Assembly (NCBI GenBank): GCA_947365485.1
Contig: CANAXK010000059.1
Coordinates: 1 to 8,584, forward strand
DNA from: an uncultured bacterium
Lineage (GTDB): Bacteria > Cyanobacteriota > Vampirovibrionia > Gastranaerophilales > Gastranaerophilaceae
DNA: 8,584 nucleotides
Reading direction: 5' to 3'
Numbering within the stretch: the stretch's first letter is position 1; the number at the start of each line of letters is the position of its first letter. Positions 1 through 6,840 of this stretch are shown in pieces. The position numbers were made by a program, and so were the translations under genes. The notes beneath the pieces are model-generated. The model was not told where the DNA came from. It worked only from the letters and a program-made list of their open reading frames with translations, and did not search any database.

Positions 1-406
1 CACAAAACGGCTTTATCGTGTACTTTGTGTGCAGATTGTTGCAGTAACGCGTAATCTCCGGACAAACTTTTTCAGAAAACAAAATATCGTCGTTGTAGAG
101 ATTGATGTGGATTTTTTCCTCTTTTGCCCACGCAAGAATCCTTTCAGCCTGCTCTTCGGTTAAACACCTCTGGTAAAGCGTCTCGCCGTTGTTTTTGATA
201 AGCCCGCCCTGATAAGAAACGACAGGTGTGTCAAGCCCTAAGTCTTTTGCAATAAGACTCGCAGCCGCATGCATCCGGCCTGTTACCAGCACAACTTTTA
301 TCCCTTTTTCGCAAAGCTCTTTTACGCATTTTTTTACACCCTGCGTAAACTCGCCTTCCGGTATAAGTATTGTGCCGTCTATGTCTGTTGCAACAAGCTT
401 AATCAT
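1..406 (-). CDS. Cof-type HAD-IIB family phosphatase (N-terminal 135 residues, runs off left edge)
   Basis: Partial gene; the 3' end lies beyond the window. The N-terminus MIKLVATDIDGT carries HAD motif I (DxDGT, nucleophile Asp8 and acid/base Asp10). Motif II is seen as VLVTGR with Thr42. The segment VVSYQGGLI (about 62-70) sits where Cof-type proteins have their conserved 'NGA' turn, and HINLYNDDILF (about 100-110) matches the start of the type IIB cap. Members are cytoplasmic Mg-dependent phosphatases acting on sugar phosphates, flavin or pyridoxal phosphates; the substrate cannot be read from this piece. The start ATG at 406 overlaps the TolC-family stop codon as ATGA (403-406), and GAGG lies seven bases upstream of it inside the TolC gene, so translational coupling is likely. 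Family confidence is high; substrate unknown. Confidence 0.9.
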   Translation of the reverse strand, partial: MIKLVATDIDGTILIPEGEFTQGVKKCVKELCEKGIKVVLVTGRMHAAASLIAKDLGLDTPVVSYQGGLIKNNGETLYQRCLTEEQAERILAWAKEEKIHINLYNDDILFSEKVCPEITRYCNNLHTKYTIKPFC

Positions 407-1665
407 AGTAATTCCTCTTCTATTAAAATATCATGCCCGATATCCTGCATTAACTCAAGGTACGAGTAAAAATGCTTTGACATCGCATTAAGATACTGGC
501 TTAAAACCTCCTGATGCCCGTTTTCGTTGATAACTAAATCACTGTATGAGTTTTTGCCCTTGATGTACCCGTCAGTTGAAAGCTGGACAATCTTTTGTGA
601 GTCTTCCAGAATCTTTTTTGAATACTCCATGTTTTCAGCCGAATACTTGAATATATTGTAATCCTTCTTTAGCTCGTACTTGAGCTGGTGTTCGTAAGCC
701 TTTTTGCCTGATTTGCTGCGTTCGAGATAAATCTGGGCTTTCTGTATCTCCGGAGTGAAATTGTAAAGCACCGGAACATCCATCCCAAACCCCACAAACG
801 CACCTCCAAAATCGTTAGGCGCATGCCTGTGCGTTTGCCAAGCGTAGCCTCCTGCAACAGAAAAATCAGGCACTCTGTTTCGTTTTGCAAGCGTAAGTTC
901 TAACTCTGACTTGTCAATGTTTTTCTGCGAAAGCTTAACCATGTAACTGTATTGAAGCGCAATGTTTTCAAGAAAATTGTATTCAGGAATTTTTATGTCC
1001 AAAAACGCCCAGTTACCGAATAATGAAGACTCTTTTGTGTCGTACATTACTTCGTCCACTCCGGTGTTCAGAATCTTGTTAAGCTCAAACTGCTTGGCAA
1101 GCAGGTTTGATTTTGCGCGGTTAACCTCGATTTGCTGCTGCGCATACTGAATGTCAGCCTTGAGGTTGTCAATCTCGTAAGCCGGATACTTTGGCTTGTC
1201 AGTCGTGATTTTTACCAGATCCTTGAAAAGCTTGAGACGCTCTTCCTGAATCTTGTATACGGATTTTGCGTGCAGAATGTCAAAATACGCCTGCATTATT
1301 TGAAGCTTGTAGTTGTGCTCTGCCTGCTTAAGCTCTGTTTCTTTTATTGAATAAGCCTCTATTGCAGCTTTTTTTCTCACCCCGCGCTTAAGCACTTCAA
1401 CCGGAAGCGCTAAACCAGCCTGGGAAGAGTTCCCGAGCGCAACATTTCCCATAACGATGTTGGATTGTATCTGCGGGTTCTGAAGCCGGTTTGCAATTTT
1501 TATGTCTTTTTCTGCAGCCTTGAGCTCCATTCGCTTCATCTTCAAATCCCAGTTCTCTTTGAGCCCGATTTGAATAATGGAGTCTAAATCAGTGTTAACG
1601 ACCTGTGCAAATGCACCTGTTGATGTAAATAATGCCAGTGCTGCTATTAAAAGGATTCTCTTCAT
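403..1665 (-). CDS. TolC-family outer membrane efflux protein
   Basis: Predicted 420-residue outer-membrane channel of a tripartite efflux or type I secretion system. Residues 1-20 form a Sec signal peptide (KR, then a hydrophobic stretch, then AFA before Gln21). The mature protein is rich in long alpha-helical coiled segments and shows two similar halves, the OEP architecture. Family-like spots are LPVEVLKRGVRKKAA (about 88-101), RVPDFSVAGGY (264-274), MDVPVLY (295-301) and GYIKGKNSYSDLV (about 366-378). An upstream in-frame ATG at 1683 would add MLKYFC before the signal peptide. I prefer 1665, because that gives a canonical signal peptide and the 1683 ATG lies directly behind a terminator U-tract and inside a -10-like element. 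No membrane-fusion or inner-membrane pump gene is adjacent, so the substrate is unknown. CzcC/CusC-like efflux is one possibility. Confidence 0.88.
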   Translation of the reverse strand: MKRILLIAALALFTSTGAFAQVVNTDLDSIIQIGLKENWDLKMKRMELKAAEKDIKIANRLQNPQIQSNIVMGNVALGNSSQAGLALPVEVLKRGVRKKAAIEAYSIKETELKQAEHNYKLQIMQAYFDILHAKSVYKIQEERLKLFKDLVKITTDKPKYPAYEIDNLKADIQYAQQQIEVNRAKSNLLAKQFELNKILNTGVDEVMYDTKESSLFGNWAFLDIKIPEYNFLENIALQYSYMVKLSQKNIDKSELELTLAKRNRVPDFSVAGGYAWQTHRHAPNDFGGAFVGFGMDVPVLYNFTPEIQKAQIYLERSKSGKKAYEHQLKYELKKDYNIFKYSAENMEYSKKILEDSQKIVQLSTDGYIKGKNSYSDLVINENGHQEVLSQYLNAMSKHFYSYLELMQDIGHDILIEEELL

Positions 1666-1673
1666 ACAAAAAT

Positions 1674-1682
1674 ATTTTAGCA
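1674..1682 (-). promoter_or_regulatory. Candidate extended -10 element for the TolC-family gene
   Basis: On the minus strand this reads TGC-TAAAAT, a TGn extension plus a 5/6 match to TATAAT. It ends eight bases before the ATG at 1665. There is no recognisable -35, since that region is the terminator hairpin of the upstream gene. There is no Shine-Dalgarno before the ATG either, so a leaderless transcript is inferred. Sequence match only. Confidence 0.4.
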
Positions 1683-1683
1683 T

Positions 1684-1705
1684 AAAAAAAAACGCCTTCC
1701 GGCGT
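1684..1705 (-). terminator. Intrinsic terminator of the 157-residue protein gene
   Basis: On the minus strand: ACGCC, a GGAA tetraloop (GNRA type), GGCGT, then an uninterrupted run of T up to 1684. It lies 38 bases after the stop codon of the gene at 1743-2216 and ends immediately before the TolC-family gene, which would therefore need its own promoter. Confidence 0.8.
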
Positions 1706-1742
1706 GATAAATTTTGGTTAATTAATAAGGCATTTTGTAAGG

Positions 1743-2216
1743 TTATTTATTTTTCTTGTGGAGTAATTTTGAAAACAAACTCTGCTTCTCAACAACAGGC
1801 GGCTTCTTTTTGCCCTTGAAACAGAATATTAAAGTGCCTAAAAGTATTGCACCTGAGACTAAACCTTTGACAAAATTCGGCGCATTGCTAACACTTGAAA
1901 CTGCACTGTTAAACTTGTTGGAAAGATTCCTGAATCCGTTTGAAGAAGTCCCGCCCTGAGGGCTGCTGAATCCTGTCTGGTTAAACCCGTATTTTTCTTC
2001 TCCCCCTCCGATTTGAGTATTCATCCCCGCTGCGTTGAATGTGTCAAGACTGTTTCCTGCGTTCTGATAAAGCCCGCCCTGCGCAGCCATATTTAAGTAT
2101 GGATTCTGCATCCCGTTTAGCGCACTAACGTTCGCGCCTCCGCACAAATCGTACGGAACGTAGTCCAGAATGCCCTGACCGTATAAACTATTTAGAGTAT
2201 ATGGGTTGATTGCCAT
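1743..2216 (-). CDS. Small tail-anchored protein with Asn/Gly/Gln-rich N-terminal region, unknown function
   Basis: 157 residues; I do not recognise a named family. Residues 1-115 are low in charge and rich in Asn, Gly, Gln, Ser and Tyr, probably disordered. An NPY motif occurs twice (4-6 and 38-40), each followed after a few residues by a GQG/QGG-LY-like segment, suggesting a weak internal repeat. Residues about 117-133 (FVKGLVSGAILLGTLIF) form one membrane helix, followed by a strongly basic tail (KGKKK, then LLHKKNK at the end). With no signal peptide and positive charges after the helix, the likely topology is C-terminus in the cytoplasm. The start ATG at 2216 is supported by GAAAGG about 11 bases upstream. 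The gene stands alone, with its own promoter candidate and an intrinsic terminator. The composition recalls lineage-specific proteins I associate with Gastranaerophilales, but that is recall only. Confidence 0.75.
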   Translation of the reverse strand: MAINPYTLNSLYGQGILDYVPYDLCGGANVSALNGMQNPYLNMAAQGGLYQNAGNSLDTFNAAGMNTQIGGGEEKYGFNQTGFSSPQGGTSSNGFRNLSNKFNSAVSSVSNAPNFVKGLVSGAILLGTLIFCFKGKKKPPVVEKQSLFSKLLHKKNK

Positions 2217-2242
2217 ACTGTAAAATACCTTTCACTAACACA

Positions 2243-2271
2243 CATATATATAAAGTTTTTCTGTGTAACAA
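2243..2271 (-). promoter_or_regulatory. Candidate sigma70-type promoter for the 157-residue protein gene
   Basis: On the minus strand, TTGTTA (2271-2266) and TATATG (2248-2243) are separated by 17 bases; TATATA with a 15-base spacer is an alternative reading. It leaves a leader of about 20 bases that contains GAAAGG. The AT-rich context makes chance matches easy. Confidence 0.45.
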
Positions 2272-2273
2272 AA

Positions 2274-2302
2274 TTGCTTTCTTTGTAAAGCTTTGTTAAG
2301 AT
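2274..2302 (+). promoter_or_regulatory. Candidate promoter for the GT-C membrane protein, leaderless-type
   Basis: TTGCTT (2274-2279), a 17-base spacer, then TAAGAT (2297-2302) preceded by a TGn extension (TGT). The hexamer ends seven bases before the ATG at 2310, so transcription would begin at or within a base or two of the start codon. No Shine-Dalgarno is present. The element is back to back with the minus-strand promoter candidate at 2243-2271. Confidence 0.5.
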
Positions 2303-2309
2303 TAATTTT

Positions 2310-3881
2310 ATGGTAATGAATTTTGTGAAAAATAACCGGCACCTGATTCTTATTAACCTCCTGCTTCTTGCGGTGTTCTGGCTAGAGTATGGTAGGTTCG
2401 GGGATATAATTGTTGACTCTTTTAGAGAAGCCTATATTCCGACAGAAGTTGCGGCAGGGAAGGTGCTTTACAAAAATATTTTCACGATTTATGCCCCGCT
2501 TGCGTATTTGTTTAATGCGCTTCTGTTTAAAGTTTTCGGGGTAAATCTGAAAGTCCTTTACTTTGCAGGTCTATTTGCAAGTGCCGGTGTTTTGAACTTG
2601 GTTTACCTTATTGCAAGAAGGTTTTTGGATAAAAATTGCAGCCTCGGAATTGCGTTGTTTATTATTGCAGGAGCTGTGCTTTCTCCGAATGTTTTTAATA
2701 TATTTTTCCCGTATTCTTACGGAGTTTTGTACGGACTTTTGTTCGTTTTGGGTGCAGTTTGGTTTGCTTTGGATAGGAAATTCCCGCTCGCTTATCTAAT
2801 GTATTCTTTTGCGGTTTGCTCTAAGTACGAATTTATACTCTTGCTTCCGCTTCTTGTGTACATAAGCTGGAAAAAGGATATCTGGAAGAATTTTACAGCG
2901 CTTGTGATACCAGTTTTGCTTGTTTTGACTCCCTTGTTCTTGCAAAGATTAAGATTTGAGGACTTGCTAACTTCTTTCGGGTTAATCCTAGCAATGCTCT
3001 CTTCTAAATCAATGCACTGGTTTTATTCTGTTTCAGGGCTTGAGTTCCAGTGGGCGCTTGTTCCGGTTTATTTGATTAATCTTTTGAAGATGATGGCTCC
3101 GCTTGCTCTTATATGGTATTTCAAATCCTGGAAAATTATTCCAATTGTTCTTGTTTATCTCTATTTTGCTGTCTCACCGGCGCTTCTGGTGTACGCATTT
3201 CCGCTTATACTGATACTTTTTGTATGGAGATTCAAGACTTTAACCAGAGACGAGAAGTTTTTTGTCTTAGCTTCGCTTCTGATTAGTGCGAAAATATTTT
3301 TTGCACTCACTCTAAAATCTTACGGCGTATTTTTCCTTCCGTTTGCACTAATTTCTCTGTTTATCTTAGTTCCGAAAGACTTAAGAAAACCGCTTCTTGT
3401 CCTGACTCTTGGCTGCGCTTTGGTTCTTTCGATAAAAAACGCTAAAGAGCTTTGCTCTAAGAATGTTAAAATCCAAACAGAGCGAGGAGTTGTATACACG
3501 TCACCGTTTTACGGGCAGGCGGTCAAAGAGCTTGTAAGCTATGTTGAATTAGAGATTCCGCAAAGCGTTAGGGTGGTTGTTTACCCAGAATGTCTTGCGG
3601 TGAATTTTTTAACCGGAAGAGAATCTGATAACAAGTTCTATTCTCTTATTCCGATGTATGTAGAGACGTTTGGCGAAAACCTTATTATAAGCAGGCTGGA
3701 TTTTGTTAAGCCGGAATACATTGTTACAAGCAACTACGACACTTCAAATTATTATTACAAAGAGTTTGGGGCGGATTATGGAGTAAATATTAAGAAGTAT
3801 ATCGAAGATAACTACACGCTTGAAAAAGAGCTAGGGTCAGATTTTAGGTTCAAGATTTATAAAACTACCCCTTTGGACTAA
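2310..3881 (+). CDS. GT-C fold polytopic membrane glycosyltransferase candidate (PMT/GT39-like)
   Basis: 523 residues: a multi-spanning membrane region from about 12 to 375, then a soluble domain (about 380-523). The first loop after helix 1 contains DSFREAYIPTEVAAGKVLY (36-54), then KNIFTIYAPLAYLFNALLF. This matches the pattern of GT-C enzymes, where an early acidic loop (here Asp36 and Glu40) precedes a 'G-x-V-L-Y-x-D/N-I-F-x-x-Y-x-P' segment. The C-terminal part has YPECLAVNFLTGR (425-437), also recurrent in such proteins. GT-C enzymes move sugars from polyprenyl-phosphate donors outside the inner membrane onto lipid, protein or glycan; the acceptor here is unknown. The start at 2310 fits the promoter position; ATG at 2316 is also possible. 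The gene stops 34 bases before the binding-protein gene with no terminator seen, so read-through is possible. Confidence 0.72.
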   Translation: MVMNFVKNNRHLILINLLLLAVFWLEYGRFGDIIVDSFREAYIPTEVAAGKVLYKNIFTIYAPLAYLFNALLFKVFGVNLKVLYFAGLFASAGVLNLVYLIARRFLDKNCSLGIALFIIAGAVLSPNVFNIFFPYSYGVLYGLLFVLGAVWFALDRKFPLAYLMYSFAVCSKYEFILLLPLLVYISWKKDIWKNFTALVIPVLLVLTPLFLQRLRFEDLLTSFGLILAMLSSKSMHWFYSVSGLEFQWALVPVYLINLLKMMAPLALIWYFKSWKIIPIVLVYLYFAVSPALLVYAFPLILILFVWRFKTLTRDEKFFVLASLLISAKIFFALTLKSYGVFFLPFALISLFILVPKDLRKPLLVLTLGCALVLSIKNAKELCSKNVKIQTERGVVYTSPFYGQAVKELVSYVELEIPQSVRVVVYPECLAVNFLTGRESDNKFYSLIPMYVETFGENLIISRLDFVKPEYIVTSNYDTSNYYYKEFGADYGVNIKKYIEDNYTLEKELGSDFRFKIYKTTPLD

Positions 3882-3899
3882 GCAAAATTTTTTCAAACA

Positions 3900-3908
3900 T
3901 GATATTCT
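3900..3908 (+). promoter_or_regulatory. Candidate extended -10 element for the ABC transporter operon
   Basis: TGA-TATTCT, a TGn extension with a 4/6 hexamer match, ends seven bases before the ATG at 3916. No convincing -35 is present, and there is no Shine-Dalgarno ahead of the ATG. Weak on its own; it gains weight because the same geometry occurs before two other genes here. Confidence 0.33.
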
Positions 3909-3915
3909 TATATTT

Positions 3916-5742
3916 ATGAAGAGAATATTGAGTGTAATTTTTTTTGTTATAATCTTGGGTTTGCTTTTCAAGGCTTGCATGCGGGCTGATGTTCCGGAAA
4001 AACTCCCTGACAAATTTGTGAATCAGGAACTGAAAAACATTGATTATCCTGATGATGAAAAGAACGTTACAATCAACGGGGTTGATTACCTCCAGTCTCA
4101 GGCGCCGGTCGGGAAATTCGGTGGCGAACTCGTTATCTCAACCATCGGAGAGGGCCCTAAGACCTTTAATCCGTGTAACACAAAAGATGCAACCTCGTCT
4201 TCCATGGCAGGGCTTATGTACGACGGGCTTTTGACCACAAACCCGAGAAGCGGAAAAGTTGTTCCGCTCCTTGCAAAATCTTTTGAGATTGATGAAAACG
4301 ATTACACAATCCACCTTCGCCATGGTGTCAAATGGTCTGACGGGAAGCCGATTACTGCCGACGATGTTATGTACACTTTCGAAGAAATCGTGTTCAAAGG
4401 GTTTGGCAACCCTTCTACAATGGATGCGATGATGATGGACGGAAAACTTCCGGAGCTTGTGAAGATTGATGATTACACTGTTAAATTCACAACCCCGCGT
4501 CCGTTTGCACCGTTCTTGAGACAGCTTACTTATCCGATTGTTCCAAAACACTATTTCAAACCGTATTCTGATAAGGGCGAGTCTGTGTTTAACGCGTTTT
4601 TGAGCCCTGATACTCCGCCTAAAACGATTGTATCAAACGGAGCGTTCAGGCTTAAAGAATACGTTGCAGCCCAGCGCGTTGTGTTTGAGCGGAATCCAAA
4701 TTATTACAAGATTAACCTCAAGGGAGAAAAACTTCCTTATCTTAATAAACTCGTTTACATGATTGTGGGTGATACCAATAACGAGATTCTTAAATTTGAA
4801 GCCAAAGAGGTCGATGTTTTGAGTCTTAGAGGGTCAAATGTTGCAAGATACAAACTCAAGGAGCCGGATTCTGATTACACTATCTACAATCTCGGGCCTG
4901 ACACGGGGACTCTTTTTCTTATAATAAACCTCAACAACAGAAAAGACAGAAACGGCAAACCTTATGTAAACCCGACCAAGCACAGCTGGTTTGCAAACCG
5001 TGACTTTCGGGCTGCAATTGATTGGGCGCTTGACCGTAAAAACATGGTGCAGAATATCGCATCAGGTGTTGCAGAGCCTTTGTTCACTGCAGAAAGCCTC
5101 AATTCTATTTACCTAAACAATTACATAAAAGGGCATCCATGTGACCCGAATGTTTCGCGAGAAAGCCTTACAAAAGCAGGGTTTGTTAACAAAGACGGAA
5201 TCCTATATGACAATGACGGCAACAGGGTTGAATTTGACCTTTATACAAATGCCGGAAACCTTGAACGTGAAGCCTTAGGGGTGATGATTAAGCAGGACTT
5301 GGAAGACTTGGGGATGAAGGTTAATTTTAAGCCTGTGGAATTTAATTCTCTTGTAAACAAGCTTACAAACACCCACGATTGGGACATGGCAATAATGGGG
5401 CTTACGGGCTCTCCGCTTGAACCGCATGACGGCAAGAATGTTTGGACTTCAAAGGGAAGCTTGCATCTGTTCAATATGCGCCCTTCTGATTACAAGGTTG
5501 ATGACAGGCTTGATTGGGAAAAAGAAATCGATGATATTTTTAGAGAAGGTGCGCTCAAGCTTTCGTTTGAAGAGCGCAAGCCTTTGTACGACAGGTATCA
5601 GACAATAATTTATAACCAGAAACCGATAATATATCTGTATTCTCCGACAAGGATTACTGCAATAAGGAAGAAGTTCAAAAACATCTTTCCGACACCTTTG
5701 AGCGGGCTGATTTATAATCTGGATGAGATTTACGTAGAATAA
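3916..5742 (+). CDS. ABC transporter substrate-binding protein, family 5 (peptide/dipeptide type)
   Basis: 608 residues, normal for the SBP_bac_5 family (OppA/DppA/AppA-like). It captures a ligand, usually a peptide, outside the inner membrane and delivers it to the paired permeases. Residues 1-20 form a hydrophobic export segment and Cys21 follows (LLFKAC). As a lipobox this is poor, with Phe at -3 and Lys at -2, so it may be a lipoprotein or an uncleaved anchor. The family signature spans about 119-151 (LAKSFEI, then HLRHGVKWSDGKPITADDV), preceded by GGELVISTIGEGPKTFNP (69-86). Later family features include FVNKDGILYDNDGNRVEFDL and the end IYLYSPTRITAIRKKFKNI. First gene of an operon with the two permeases; the 49-base gap to the next gene is filled by a hairpin repeat. 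Ligand unknown. Confidence 0.92.
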   Translation: MKRILSVIFFVIILGLLFKACMRADVPEKLPDKFVNQELKNIDYPDDEKNVTINGVDYLQSQAPVGKFGGELVISTIGEGPKTFNPCNTKDATSSSMAGLMYDGLLTTNPRSGKVVPLLAKSFEIDENDYTIHLRHGVKWSDGKPITADDVMYTFEEIVFKGFGNPSTMDAMMMDGKLPELVKIDDYTVKFTTPRPFAPFLRQLTYPIVPKHYFKPYSDKGESVFNAFLSPDTPPKTIVSNGAFRLKEYVAAQRVVFERNPNYYKINLKGEKLPYLNKLVYMIVGDTNNEILKFEAKEVDVLSLRGSNVARYKLKEPDSDYTIYNLGPDTGTLFLIINLNNRKDRNGKPYVNPTKHSWFANRDFRAAIDWALDRKNMVQNIASGVAEPLFTAESLNSIYLNNYIKGHPCDPNVSRESLTKAGFVNKDGILYDNDGNRVEFDLYTNAGNLEREALGVMIKQDLEDLGMKVNFKPVEFNSLVNKLTNTHDWDMAIMGLTGSPLEPHDGKNVWTSKGSLHLFNMRPSDYKVDDRLDWEKEIDDIFREGALKLSFEERKPLYDRYQTIIYNQKPIIYLYSPTRITAIRKKFKNIFPTPLSGLIYNLDEIYVE

Positions 5743-5750
5743 AACTAGTT

Positions 5751-5790
5751 CCCTCTCCTTAGGGAGAGGGTTAGGGTGAGGGGTCAATTA
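5751..5790 (+). repeat. Interspersed hairpin repeat, copy 1 (simple form)
   Basis: Perfect 8-bp stem CCCTCTCC (5751-5758) / GGAGAGGG (5763-5770) with loop TTAG, then TTAGGGTGAGGGG and a TCAATTA end. An 8-base palindrome AACTAGTT (5743-5750) separates it from the binding-protein stop codon. The same tail occurs at 6812-6830, and a related one on the minus strand at 8403-8391. CCCTCACCCTAACCCTCTCC-type repeats are widespread in unrelated bacteria. Their conceptual translation (PHPNPLP...) is a well-known source of spurious ORFs, and one such ORF is present here. Confidence 0.85.
5778..5783 (+). promoter_or_regulatory. Ribosome binding site supplied by repeat copy 1
   Basis: GAGGGG, eight bases before the ATG at 5792, is the only Shine-Dalgarno-like sequence ahead of the first permease. 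It lies entirely within the repeat tail, so this gene's translation signal appears to be the repeat itself. Confidence 0.6.
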
Positions 5791-5791
5791 A

Positions 5792-6766
5792 ATGGAATTT
5801 TTCAAATACATATCAAAAAGAATTTTGCAGGTGATACCGCTTTTAATAATAGTGTCACTCATCAGCTTTTTTATAATCCGCCTCTCGCCTGTTGACCCGC
5901 TTGCAGAATTGAGGCTGAATCCTTCTATCTCCAAAGAAACACTTGATAAGGAGATTAAGCGCCTGAATCTTGATAAGCCAATCTATGTCCAGTATTTTTC
6001 CTGGGCGAAATCGTTCGTGAAAGGTGATTTGGGCTATACGTCAGCAGGCGAAAAAGTCTCAACCAAACTCAAAGAGCGAATCCCTAACACTTTGCTTCTT
6101 ACAACAATCGTAATCTTTATGACCTGGATAGTGGGGCTTCCGCTCGGAGTTCTAGCTGCTGTAAGAAAAGAAACAGCGCTCGACAGGATTCTGACCGTTG
6201 TATCAAGTATCGGAATGGCGATACCGTCCTTCTTCTTTGCAATTCTGATGCTGATTTTTGCGGTGAAGACCGGCTGGTTTCCGGTGGGCGGGCTCACGAG
6301 CTACAACTTTAATGAGATGAGCTTTGCAGGCAAGTTTGTTGATATTTCAAAACACCTTGTTTTGCCTGTAATCGTTCTTTTTACGATTTCTTTATCTGGC
6401 TTGCAGCGCCAGATGAGAGCAAATATGCTTGAAGTTCTTGATAGTGATTACGTTAAATTTGCGCGTGCAAAGGGCTTAAGCGAAGGCAAGGTTATATTTA
6501 AGCACGCTCTGAGAAACGCAATAAATCCGATGATTACACTTCTTGGGTTTGAGTTTGCCGGGCTTTTGAGCGGGGCAGCTCTAACCGAATATGTGTTCCA
6601 GTATCCGGGGCTTGGAAGGCTTATTCTTGAGGCAGTTATGAAATCAGATATCAATCTTGTAATGGCGTCTTTGATGATGGGTACGATTATGCTAATACTC
6701 GGAAATCTTATTGCGGATATTCTGCTTATGATTACAGATCCGCGTCTTAGAGGGGTAAAGGGATAA
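5792..6766 (+). CDS. ABC transporter permease, OppB/DppB type
   Basis: 324 residues, the usual length of the first inner-membrane permease of peptide-type ABC importers. The N-terminal helix (about 11-30) ends in RLSPVDPLAEL, the usual 'RLxPGDP' position. LGYTSAGEKVSTKLKERIPNT (80-100) precedes the core transmembrane domain. The cytoplasmic EAA-type coupling loop is YVKFARAKGLSEGKVIFKHA (220-239), which docks on the ATPase. The family-typical segment YVFQYPGLGRLILEAV is at 267-282. It pairs with the permease at 6841 to form the translocation pore for the binding protein at 3916. The start is set by GAGGGG of the repeat eight bases upstream. Confidence 0.95.
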   Translation: MEFFKYISKRILQVIPLLIIVSLISFFIIRLSPVDPLAELRLNPSISKETLDKEIKRLNLDKPIYVQYFSWAKSFVKGDLGYTSAGEKVSTKLKERIPNTLLLTTIVIFMTWIVGLPLGVLAAVRKETALDRILTVVSSIGMAIPSFFFAILMLIFAVKTGWFPVGGLTSYNFNEMSFAGKFVDISKHLVLPVIVLFTISLSGLQRQMRANMLEVLDSDYVKFARAKGLSEGKVIFKHALRNAINPMITLLGFEFAGLLSGAALTEYVFQYPGLGRLILEAVMKSDINLVMASLMMGTIMLILGNLIADILLMITDPRLRGVKG

Positions 6767-6775
6767 ACATCGTTC

Positions 6776-6830
6776 TCTCGCCCTACGGGAAAGACCCCGA
6801 AGGGGCGAGGCTAGGGTGAGGGGACAATTA
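6776..6830 (+). repeat. Interspersed hairpin repeat, copy 2 (nested-stem variant)
   Basis: Outer stem CTCGCCC (6777-6783) / GGGCGAG (6803-6809), extendable by a U-G pair, encloses an inner stem CGGG (6786-6789) / CCCG (6796-6799). It is followed by TAGGGTGAGGGG and ACAATTA (6812-6830), nearly identical to the tail of copy 1. The hairpin arms differ in sequence from copy 1 but keep pairing. It fills most of the 74-base gap between the two permease genes. Confidence 0.82.
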
Positions 6831-6835
6831 GAGGA
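6831..6835 (+). promoter_or_regulatory. Ribosome binding site of the second permease
   Basis: GAGGA, five bases before the ATG at 6841 and directly after the repeat's CAATTA end. Unlike copy 1, this gene has its own Shine-Dalgarno outside the repeat, and it fixes the start. Confidence 0.7.
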
Positions 6836-6840
6836 AAAAT

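Noticed and set aside
1663..1683. Longer TolC-family start at ATG 1683
   Set aside because: Adds MLKYFC ahead of a canonical signal peptide, follows directly on a terminator U-tract, and overlaps a -10-like element.
4138..4551. 137-residue minus-strand frame
   Set aside because: Lies wholly antisense within the binding-protein gene, whose plus-strand frame has clear family motifs; no independent start signals or recognisable domain.
5751..5770. Rho-independent terminator after the binding-protein gene
   Set aside because: The stem is strong but no T-run follows; the sequence after it is G-rich and leads directly into the next gene of the operon.
5449..5787. 112-residue minus-strand frame beginning MTPHPNPLPKERE
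   Set aside because: Its N-terminus is the conceptual translation of repeat copy 1, a well-known spurious peptide pattern, and the rest is antisense to the binding-protein gene.
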